The position numbers and the translations under genes were made by a program. Source: JBDIVL01 sp039794405 (lineage in GTDB: Bacteria; Planctomycetota; Brocadiia; Brocadiales; Brocadiaceae). Taken from it: a stretch of DNA of 7,541 nucleotides. Shown in pieces: positions 1 through 3,690 of the stretch. The notes under the pieces are model-generated. The model was not told where the DNA came from and ran no database searches. It saw only the letters and a list, made by a program, of their open reading frames with translations. The stretch is taken from contig JBDIVL010000083.1 of the NCBI GenBank assembly GCA_039794405.1, positions 1 to 7,541 on the forward strand, given 5' to 3'. Each line of letters starts with the position of its first letter. The first letter of the stretch is position 1.

Positions 1-27
1 CGCAAAGGGAAGCTCTTTTGTGTCCAT
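1..27 (-). CDS. Start of an unidentified gene, cut by the window edge
   Basis: Nine codons are visible, reading MDTKELPFA before the window ends. The start is supported by a strong ribosome binding site (AAGGAG) eight bases upstream of the ATG. The gene follows the glycosyltransferase relic by about 20 bases on the same strand. Too little is visible to name a family. Confidence 0.6.
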
Positions 28-35
28 CTTTATAT

Positions 36-41
36 CTCCTT
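36..41 (-). promoter_or_regulatory. Shine-Dalgarno site AAGGAG
   Basis: On the minus strand AAGGAG lies eight bases before the ATG at 27. It lies just past the stop (46-48) of the broken glycosyltransferase frame, so the downstream gene has its own translation start signal. Confidence 0.65.
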
Positions 42-123
42 ATAATCATGACATTTTTTTGCCTTTTGCAATATTCATCATTCCAAAGTTTCTTTGTGCA
101 GAACGCTCAGGTCCCCGGTTAAA

Positions 124-160
124 TAGTTGAATGCGATGCTTCGCCCCGCTCAGCATGACA
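124..160. repeat. HAERGEASHS-type dispersed repeat inside the GT2 relic
   Basis: On the minus strand this begins TGTCATGCTGAGCGGGGCGA and translates as CHAERGEASHS. The same core is a common dispersed repeat in many environmental bacterial genomes (known from memory, not searched). It sits exactly between two stretches of glycosyltransferase homology and shifts the frame, so it is an insertion into that gene. Boundaries are approximate. Confidence 0.6.
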
Positions 161-245
161 AAAAGAGCGGATAATTTCTTTTGTTTTATCAGTAGAATTA
201 TTATCAACCACGATTATTTCTATTTTGTCTTGTGGATAGCTTTGA

Positions 246-380
246 GCTTTGATTGATTTTAAACAATTTCCTATATTCTTTTCTTCGTTTTTTGTCGTTA
301 CGACAATGGAGGGTGGAGGGTGGAGGGCAGAGGCATCTTGTGCCATGTGTTTTTTTACTTTATTTTCCATCTTTTGCCTC
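246..380. repeat. 135-bp direct duplication, copy 1
   Basis: Aligns without gaps to 3436-3570 with four mismatches by eye (positions 294, 305, 334 and 351). It carries the ribosome binding site, start codon and first 41 codons of a GT2 gene. Copy 1 belongs to the longer relic; copy 2 sits before a VapB-like antitoxin. Both copies are followed on the plus strand by a 7-bp repeat array and an ACAGATT-type repeat. Confidence 0.9.
307..327. repeat. Three perfect 7-bp units (TGGAGGG) in the GT2 start
   Basis: TGGAGGG occurs three times head to tail. Twenty-one bases equal seven codons, so the array adds residues (LHPPPS) without shifting the frame. The same three units are kept in copy 2 at 3497-3517, so they predate the duplication. 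Confidence 0.7.
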
Positions 381-419
381 CTCCCTCAAACCTCTAACCT
401 CAAACCTCTAACCTCTAAC
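378..419. repeat. 7-bp tandem array upstream of the GT2 relic
   Basis: Six successive 7-bp units: CTCCTCC, CTCAAAC, CTCTAAC, CTCAAAC, CTCTAAC, CTCTAAC. It lies 8 bases upstream of the GT2 start codon on the minus strand, in the untranslated or promoter region. The array at the same position beside copy 2 (3568-3609) has different unit sequences. Confidence 0.8.
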
Positions 420-427
420 CAGTTTTT

Positions 428-484
428 ATCCACAGATTACACAGACTTCGTCGTGAGCTCAGTCGAACGATTAACACAGATTTT
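428..484. repeat. ACAGATT-type repeat with a nested 25-bp insert
   Basis: Reads ATCCACAGATTACACAGA, then 25 bases (446-470, beginning CTTCGTCGTGAGC), then TTAACACAGATTTT. The outer parts join to form an ordinary copy of the CCACAGATTACACAGATT family seen throughout the window. The identical 25-mer interrupts the repeat at 2131-2187 at the equivalent position. Confidence 0.75.
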
Positions 485-584
485 AACCATGCTTCCCTCT
501 TCTTTTAACACTCCTATTCTAAAGAACGGGTGCATTCCCGATTTTTTGTAACTATCTGCACAATGTAACACAAGCATGAGTCAC

Positions 585-612
585 GTGGAGACACGCCATG
601 GCGCGTCTCTAC
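585..612. repeat. Short palindrome (GAGACxCGCC family) inside the MITE
   Basis: GTGGAGACACGCCA pairs with TGGCGCGTCTCTAC over 14 bases with two imperfect positions. It resembles the GTAGAGACGCGCC palindromes dispersed in several bacterial groups (from memory). No T-run follows, so it is not a typical terminator. Confidence 0.65.
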
Positions 613-680
613 TAATTGTTTATAGCCAAAAGTATCTATTTCCCTAAAATTTAATATACAATCCAGGTATCAATAGATGG

Positions 681-733
681 GTGGCACAGGCATTCCTGCC
701 TGTGCGAAATACAGGCAGGAATGCCTGTACCAC
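681..733. repeat. Long hairpin with 23-bp arms inside the MITE
   Basis: The arm at 681-703 (GTGGCACAGGCATTCCTGCC and TGT) pairs with 711-733 with one mismatch around a seven-base loop (704-710). This is a REP-like palindrome of the ACAGGCAGGAATGCCTGT kind. No T-tract follows on either side. Confidence 0.8.
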
Positions 734-855
734 ACTTGCAATAAATTTTATTATTCATCTTCCGAAAACCTTATTTTTTTGACTATATTTACAAAAAATC
801 GGGAATGCACCCCTAAAGAACCCTTTACCATCTCAACGGGAAGTAAGGTACTAAG

Positions 856-1038
856 TTATATATGTTCAGATGCTGAAAGAACTTCTATCCCTGTCAATTT
901 CCCTGACGCATCAACATCAATAGTTATGTCTTCATCTATTTCTTTACAGAGAACTTTTTCCGTAATAATTATAATTTCCCCATCTTCCTCAACGTATACT
1001 ACCACAACTTCTTCTGTGGATAAATCTTTCCAAGCAAA
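856..1038 (-). pseudogene. DUF2283-family C-terminus joined to an unrelated N-terminal piece
   Basis: The open frame (60 residues, no credible start codon) ends in KEIDEDITIDVDASGKLTGI followed by EVLSASEHI. This is the conserved end of DUF2283 proteins (acidic strand, D-x-D-x-x-G-x-L-x-G-I-E-x-L). The usual N-terminus (YDxxADALYI) is absent. In its place is VVVVYVEEDGEIIIIT, which resembles the end of DUF4258-type proteins; the DUF4258 assignment is inference. DUF4258 and DUF2283 genes are often neighbours, so the join may reflect a deletion across such a pair. Part of the N-terminal stretch (about 1013-1028, CTTCTGTGGATAAATC) looks like an ACAGATT-type repeat remnant. Confidence 0.45.
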
Positions 1039-1095
1039 TCATTTTTACAAGAACCTGGAAACGGAAATTGGAAAAGGGGTGTTGTTTACCATTCT

Positions 1096-1200
1096 CTATT
1101 TTTCCCTCTCTGCTTGTTGTCTCTGGAGTAGCCCAATTTTCAACTGAGAGCTAAGGCTGTACTTTTTATTATCGGGCAATACCTTAATCACTCTATAAAT
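1096..1200 (-). pseudogene. Fragment of a four-helix-bundle (23S rRNA intervening-sequence) protein
   Basis: The frame reads YRVIKVLPDNKKYSLSSQL, which matches the first helix and loop of the four-helix-bundle family first described from 23S rRNA intervening sequences (usual form: x-YxxTKxLPxxExYxLxSQLRRAAVSxPSNIAEG). After SQL the similarity ends (KIGLLQRQQAEREK, then stop), and the RRAAVSxPSNIAEG motif is absent. The fragment starts within the last codons of the HEPN gene, so the HEPN end lies at a rearrangement point. Confidence 0.45.
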
Positions 1201-1618
1201 CAGCTTTATGCAACAAATTATTCTTTTCCAGATAGTCCTTAACCGCTTGAATAAAAACTTTTGCCTTTTCAATAAATGGCTCTACCTGCTCGTATGTGAG
1301 TTCAATGTATTCGCGATAATCTCCCCTTTGTCTTAATTCAAATGCCTTATTTACTAAACGACCAAGATTATCAGGAAATATTCCTTCTTTTATGAATCGC
1401 TTGTTGAAATAGGCTAATATTCCACTATGTTTAGACGATGAATAAGATTCAAATACCATCAATGCCAGAACTGCATAAAACATTGCATAATAAACACGAT
1501 TAATGATTGAACGAGGACTTTTCTTGCCTGAAAGCAAATAGATTGCTTCGTCAATGCATTCTTCCGCCTGTTATAGGCGATACATGGATAGTCGAATCTG
1601 TTTCTCTCTGACTGTCAA
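1193..1618 (-). pseudogene. HEPN-domain toxin gene with an in-frame stop codon
   Basis: Starting at a TTG (1618) that overlaps the stop of the upstream MNT gene by four bases (TTGA), the frame reads LTVREKQIRLSMYRL, a TAA stop at 1571-1573, then QAEECIDEAIYLLSG and on to residue 141. A helix with NRVYYAMFYAVLALMVFES and a later LRQRGDYREYIEL motif are typical of small HEPN proteins of the UPF0332 kind, which pair with MNT nucleotidyltransferases as RNase toxin and antitoxin. Removing the TAA restores an uninterrupted protein that matches the family from the first helix, so a single G-to-T change (GAA to TAA) is the simplest cause. Restart at the TTG at 1537 would give 114 residues lacking the first helix. 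The canonical R-x4-6-H is not seen; RQRGDY occupies its place, as in many members of this subfamily. Confidence 0.7.
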
Positions 1619-1959
1619 ATGGGCATGCCCTCTTTCTGTATAAGTTTGTAAATGGGTGACTCTGACATAGGCCCTTCCTCCAATTCTTTTTTACTAAAAA
1701 TAATCGCTGATATGAATGTATTGTTTTTCAAGTTAATTTCATAGATGATATCATCTATCTGTGATTCTATCGCGGGATTAAGTTCATCAATCTCTATCAT
1801 TACATCAATATCAGATCCCGGTGTATCTGTCCCCTTGACCTTTGAGCCAAAAATACGAAAGTCAAAGATATTGAATCTTTGGGATAGCTCATCTCTTAAA
1901 GTTCTGACTGCTGCCTCTTCATTCCTTTTTAACATTTTTCTGCCAATCCTTTTATTCAT
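1615..1959 (-). CDS. MNT-type minimal nucleotidyltransferase (antitoxin partner of HEPN)
   Basis: A protein of 114 residues with the polymerase-beta-fold signature FRIFGSKVKGTDTPGSDIDV (GSxxxG followed by SDID, the two metal-binding aspartates), then a strand MIEI. Minimal nucleotidyltransferases of this kind neutralise HEPN RNases by binding or by transferring AMP to them. The overlapping HEPN gene directly downstream supports that role. No Shine-Dalgarno lies before the ATG at 1959, where an ACAGATT-type remnant (TATTTTTATCCACAAATT, about 1961-1978) abuts the gene. An internal ATG at 1935 (residue 9) has AGGA about 11 bases upstream and may be the real start. The protein looks whole although its partner is interrupted. 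Confidence 0.8.
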   Translation of the reverse strand: MNKRIGRKMLKRNEEAAVRTLRDELSQRFNIFDFRIFGSKVKGTDTPGSDIDVMIEIDELNPAIESQIDDIIYEINLKNNTFISAIIFSKKELEEGPMSESPIYKLIQKEGMPI

Positions 1960-1987
1960 TTATTTTTATCCACAAATTTAATATGGC

Positions 1988-2106
1988 CTATCGGGAAACA
2001 TCATTCCTACGTTCTGACTTTTTCCCGATCTTTTCAGGTATAGACAAATGACCGTCAGGTAGTAAATCAGCTAATCAGCTAAGTATTCAATAGGTTCTGC
2101 ACCCAC
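1988..2106 (-). pseudogene. Decayed copy of the VapB-like antitoxin of 2591-2851
   Basis: From a GTG at 2106 the frame reads VGAEPIEYLAD, then an 8-bp tandem duplication (TAGCTGAT twice) brings a stop. Skipping eight bases, it continues LLPDGHLSIPEKIGKK, close to the intact antitoxin's YLADLLPDGRLSIPDKIRKK. It then jumps to SERRNDVSR before the stop, matching that protein's end (ESREDVSG). The copy therefore carries a frameshift and an internal deletion of about 47 codons that joined the AbrB-like start to the last residues. Confidence 0.7.
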
Positions 2107-2130
2107 CCTATCCTCCATCCCCATTCTTTT

Positions 2131-2187
2131 TGTCCGCAGATGACGCAGACTTCGTCGTGAGCTCAGTCGAACGATTAGCACAGATTA
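2131..2187. repeat. ACAGATT-type repeat with the same nested 25-bp insert
   Basis: GTCCGCAGATGACGCAGA, then the 25-mer at 2150-2174 (identical to 446-470), then TTAGCACAGATTA. The left edge follows two 7-bp-like units (about 2108-2121, CCTATCCTCCATCC). The right edge supplies the stop codon of the GxxExxY fragment at 2185. Confidence 0.75.
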
Positions 2188-2300
2188 ATAACTATAAACA
2201 AATCTTTTGTATTCTAATGTTTTGGAACCAAAATTGACTAAGAGACCTACTTTAAATCCTGTTGCTTTTAAATACTTCAATAAAGAAGAAAGGGGGAAAA
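2185..2300 (-). pseudogene. GxxExxY (PDDEXK_3-like) protein, C-terminal fragment, locus A
   Basis: The frame reads LLKYLKATGFKVGLLVNFGS, then KTLEYKRFVYSY and stop. This is the conserved C-terminus of GxxExxY proteins (QLLNYLKATGxxVGLLxNFG), a small family related to PD-(D/E)XK nucleases whose function is not settled. The catalytic core is absent. The stop codon comes from the flanking ACAGATT-type repeat. Upstream the frame enters a C/T-rich stretch (about 2283-2306) with no start codon. Confidence 0.65.
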
Positions 2301-2343
2301 GGGGAATTGGAGAAAACACATTTTTAATTATTTTCTTTCTTTC

Positions 2344-2441
2344 TTATTCCACTCTTCTTACATCAATTGCAAAACCCGCAAAGCTAACTAACAAGCCTGC
2401 TTTTTATGAACGTTAATACAAGCTTTTATGTTTTTTCTGTT
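2344..2441 (-). pseudogene. Internally deleted GxxExxY gene, locus A, frameshifted
   Basis: Matches the better-kept copy at 5439-5576: INVHK, the end of the first helix, is joined to KAGLLVSFAGFAIDVRRVE, a GxxExxY C-terminus. Here the A-run after GTTCAT has five A's instead of six, so the two halves are out of frame. Its upstream edge runs into the truncated PIN gene near 2441. The nuclease core is missing. Confidence 0.55.
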
Positions 2442-2604
2442 CATTTTTATTACGACATCCAGCAATTATCTCCGCTACAGTTATGAACGAAAGCAATCTA
2501 TTCTCAGGGTTGATACTGTCAATCCAGTCCATAGATTTATCTACCCCTCTCAGGAGATCAATCATGACAGAAGTATCAATAAGTATTCTTTTATCCGGAG
2601 ACAT
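2413..2604 (-). pseudogene. vapC: Truncated VapC-type PIN toxin (module 1)
   Basis: The ATG at 2604 lies 14 bases inside the antitoxin's end, with AGGGAAG just upstream. The protein opens with ILIDTSVMIDLLRG, the first PIN strand with its metal-binding Asp10, and has a second acidic residue in FITVAEIIAGCR (Glu45). Similarity ends near residue 55; the last residues (KKHKSLY) come from the adjoining GxxExxY relic. PIN toxins normally run about 130 residues and need further aspartates in the second half, so this copy should have no RNase activity. Confidence 0.75.
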
Positions 2605-2851
2605 CTTCCCTGCTTTCTAACTTTTTTCTTAGCCCTTTAGCTATCTCTACGGAACTACCTTCTACTAAACGATCCGACCATATTCCAAAAGCAGGATGTT
2701 GTTTTTTTACTATCCTTTCAGTTTTCAACTCAATACGAACTCTAACCTTTTTGTTATGGATACCTTTTAACTTCTTTCTAATTTTGTCAGGAATGGATAA
2801 GCGCCCATCAGGCAGTAGATCGGCTAAGTATTCAATAGATTTTGTGCTCAC
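2591..2851 (-). CDS. vapB: VapB-like antitoxin with AbrB-type N-terminus (module 1)
   Basis: Eighty-six residues from a GTG start with a strong AGAGGAG site six bases upstream. The N-terminus SIEYLADLLPDGRLSIPDKI plus RKKL is the swapped-hairpin (AbrB/MazE-like) DNA-binding type. A basic strand (KKVRVRIELKTERIVKK) follows, then a C-terminal tail (FGIWSDRLVEGSSVEIAKGL) that would wrap the toxin. The 14-bp overlap with the PIN gene marks a two-gene toxin-antitoxin operon; antitoxins of this class usually repress their own promoter. A possible promoter with TTGACC at about 2902-2907 lies within the GxxExxY relic upstream. The antitoxin is intact although its toxin is cut short. Confidence 0.8.
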   Translation of the reverse strand: MSTKSIEYLADLLPDGRLSIPDKIRKKLKGIHNKKVRVRIELKTERIVKKQHPAFGIWSDRLVEGSSVEIAKGLRKKLESREDVSG

Positions 2852-2857
2852 TTTGTT

Positions 2858-2864
2858 CTCCTCT
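2858..2864 (-). promoter_or_regulatory. Shine-Dalgarno site AGAGGAG of the VapB-like gene
   Basis: AGAGGAG then AACAAA then GTG. This decides the GTG start at 2851. The same AGAGGAGAACAAA string is found in locus B (about 5611-5623), where no antitoxin follows, suggesting the antitoxin or its leader was once there too. Confidence 0.65.
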
Positions 2865-2946
2865 AATAATAAAGCCTCCTAATATTTCGACATATAATTT
2901 TCTTGGTCAAGTCTTTATATTTAAAATCCTGAAAATCTGCGTTCAT
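2863..2946 (-). pseudogene. GxxExxY protein, N-terminal fragment, locus A
   Basis: From ATG at 2946: MNADFQDFKYKDLTKKII, then CRNIRRLYY and stop. DFKYKDLTxKIIxxF is the usual start of GxxExxY proteins, before the YxVYxxLGxGFLExVYExA motif, which is missing. The stop overlaps the Shine-Dalgarno of the antitoxin. The first part is identical to locus B at the DNA level (see the 54-bp repeat). Confidence 0.55.
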
Positions 2947-2961
2947 CTGCGTCCAAAAATT
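2908..2961. repeat. 54-bp perfect direct repeat, copy A
   Basis: Identical to 5653-5706. It begins CAAGTCTTTATATTTAAAAT and includes AATCTGCGTTCATCTGCGTCC, an ACAGATT-family motif. It encodes the start of the GxxExxY relic on the minus strand. Identity stops abruptly on the left, where the two loci diverge. Confidence 0.9.
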
Positions 2962-3008
2962 CTTATTTAATTAAAGTTTTTTGCACATCATAAATTTCCT
3001 GTTTCTCT

Positions 3009-3050
3009 TTTTAATCTGTGTAAATCTGCGTAATCTGTGGATTATTATTT
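3009..3050. repeat. ACAGATT-type repeat truncating the second PIN gene
   Basis: Reads TTTTAATCTGTGTAAATCTG then CGTAATCTGTGGATTATTA on the plus strand. On the minus strand it encodes NNPQITQIYTD and the stop codon at the end of the second PIN gene fragment. The same NPQ-ITQI-TD reading recurs at the end of the radical SAM gene. Confidence 0.75.
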
Positions 3051-3175
3051 TCCACACATAAAAACTTATCGTTCATTAACAGTGTAATTCTATCAATTTC
3101 TGCCCGTATTCTTTTTAATACCGTCTTATTGCCATTGAGAAAGGCAATTACCACACTGGTGTCCAACAGTATCAT
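3011..3175 (-). pseudogene. vapC: Truncated VapC-type PIN toxin (module 2)
   Basis: The ATG at 3175 overlaps the upstream antitoxin's stop as ATGA. The 54-residue frame starts MILLDTSVVIAFLNGNKTVL, a typical PIN first strand with Asp5, followed by an acidic/basic helix (KRIRAEIDRI). From about residue 44 the sequence is repeat-derived (NNPQITQIYTD). Alanine stands at residue 11, where most relatives have aspartate (IDFL). Nearly two thirds of a normal PIN domain, with the remaining catalytic acids, is missing. Confidence 0.7.
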
Positions 3176-3414
3176 TCAAAACTAACCTCTCGACCGAAAT
3201 AGCTGTGCCGTTCTTGCTCTAGCTCCTTGAAAATAGGCATGATAATCGGATCATCAGACCAAGCTCCAGATAACTCTGAAATGACCTTCTGTTTATCCTT
3301 GGTTTTCAGTATAGGATCGATCCTTATTATAACCCGTGTACCATGCGGTATACACACCTTTTTGGGAAGTCTAATCAAGCCCTTTTCTATTTTACTTTTG
3401 ACTGTAATCGTCAT
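3172..3414 (-). CDS. VapB-like antitoxin (module 2)
   Basis: Eighty residues. The start at 3414 is preferred because GGAG lies ten bases upstream and similarity begins with MTITVKSKIEKGLIRLPKKV; an in-frame ATG at 3456 would only add duplicated glycosyltransferase DNA read out of its frame. The first 35 residues form a hairpin-type DNA-binding segment (IRLPKKVCIPHGTRVIIRID). The tail ELSGAWSDDPIIMPIFKELE then QERHSYFGREVSFE is the kind found in antitoxins that precede PIN toxins (W-x-D-D, ER-H-xx-x-GRE). The next gene is a truncated PIN toxin overlapping by four bases. Upstream, the duplicated GT2 start runs into this gene by another ATGA overlap, so translation may be coupled to that leader frame. 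Confidence 0.75.
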   Translation of the reverse strand: MTITVKSKIEKGLIRLPKKVCIPHGTRVIIRIDPILKTKDKQKVISELSGAWSDDPIIMPIFKELEQERHSYFGREVSFE

Positions 3415-3560
3415 AATATTTTCTCTCCATATAGTGCTTTGATTGATTTTAAACAATTTCCTATATTCTTTTCTTCGTTTTTTTTCGTTACGACGATGGA
3501 GGGTGGAGGGTGGAGGGCAGAGGTATCTTGTGCCATGTGTCTTTTTACTTTATTTTCCAT
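3411..3560 (-). pseudogene. Duplicated GT2 5' end, now a 49-residue leader frame
   Basis: Reads MENKVKRHMAQDTSALHPPP then SIVVTKKNEEKNIGNCLKSI then KALYGEKIL and stop. The first 40 residues are the second copy of the GT2 start at 46-370; the last few arise past the duplication edge. It keeps the GAGG ribosome binding site and ends ATGA on the antitoxin's start codon. It cannot be a glycosyltransferase. It may act as a translated leader for the antitoxin, which is inference. Confidence 0.65.
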
Positions 3561-3570
3561 CTTTTGCCTC
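3436..3570. repeat. 135-bp direct duplication, copy 2
   Basis: Partner of 246-380, ungapped, four mismatches. The left edge falls between GTGCTTTG here and GAGCTTTG in copy 1. The right edge falls at the start of the 7-bp arrays, whose contents differ. Confidence 0.9.
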
Positions 3571-3609
3571 TATCCTCTATCCTCCAGCCTCTAACCTCCA
3601 ACCTCTAAC
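3568..3609. repeat. 7-bp tandem array beside duplication copy 2
   Basis: Units CTCTATC, CTCTATC, CTCCAGC, CTCTAAC, CTCCAAC, CTCTAAC. Same place relative to the GT2 start as 378-419 but with mostly different units. An ACAGATT-type repeat follows directly, as it does in copy 1. Confidence 0.8.
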
Positions 3610-3618
3610 AATATTTTG

Positions 3619-3690
3619 TCCGCAGATTACACAGATTTTTTTGTCTGAAGTTTTTTATCTGTGTCAATCTGCGTAATCTTCTGTGGATTA
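3619..3690. repeat. ACAGATT-type inverted repeat at the end of the radical SAM gene
   Basis: CCGCAGATTACACAGAT (from 3620) pairs with ATCTGTGTCAATCTGCG (3657-3673) around an AT-rich loop, giving a strong hairpin. A second motif, CTTCTGTGGATT, follows. On the minus strand it supplies the last 20 codons and the stop of the radical SAM gene. It could act as a transcription end signal, but no clean T-tract is present. Confidence 0.7.

Larger units (their letters stand above)
46..370 (-). pseudogene. Broken family 2 glycosyltransferase (N-terminal third only)
   Basis: From the ATG at 370, with GAGG upstream, the frame reads a typical GT2 start: SIVVTTKNEEKNIGNCLKSI, then IIVVDNNSTDKTKEIIRS, the nucleotide-binding beginning of a GT-A fold. 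It then runs into a dispersed repeat translated as CHAERGEASHSTI and stops at 119-121. Beyond the repeat, one frame over, the gene resumes as FNRGPERSAQRNFGMMNIAKG, matching the GPERSAQRNxG stretch usual in this family before the DxD motif. It stops at 46-48 before any DxD. A run of seven A's near the end may hold a second frameshift, since the next frame reads VMII as the family would. Residues 13-20 (SALHPPPS) are encoded by a 7-bp repeat array. The acceptor-binding half is missing, so no activity is expected. Confidence 0.75.
528..812. mobile_element. MITE with 24-bp terminal inverted repeats and 9-bp target duplication
   Basis: The left end begins GGGTGCATTCCCGATTTTTT and goes on GTAA. 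The right end is its perfect inverted copy over 24 bases (789-812). The 9-mer CTAAAGAAC stands directly outside both ends (519-527 and 813-821), as expected of a target-site duplication. The 285-bp interior holds no transposase or credible gene, only two further palindromes (585-612, 681-733), so it would have to be moved in trans. Nine-base duplications occur in several DDE transposase families (for example IS1, IS4 and the IS903 group); I cannot say which one moves this. A solo end of the same family lies at 7234-7258. Confidence 0.85.

Noticed and set aside
378..419. Tandem 7-bp arrays as a CRISPR array
   Set aside because: Units are 7 bp with no spacers between them, and there are no cas genes. 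They are minisatellite-type repeats.
681..733. Strong hairpin as a transcription terminator
   Set aside because: No T-run follows on either strand, and it lies inside a MITE; a REP-like palindrome is the better reading.
677..1147. Plus-strand open frame of 156 codons
   Set aside because: It spans the MITE hairpin and end, then runs antisense to the DUF2283 and four-helix fragments. Serine/threonine-rich low-complexity reading, no ribosome binding site, no family resemblance.
2207..2416. Plus-strand frame of 69 codons
   Set aside because: Antisense to the GxxExxY relics of locus A; no own start signal.
3172..3456. Longer antitoxin starting at 3456 (MFKINQSTIWREN...)
   Set aside because: The extra 14 residues come from the duplicated GT2 DNA read in another frame; the start at 3414 has a better ribosome binding site and matches antitoxin length.
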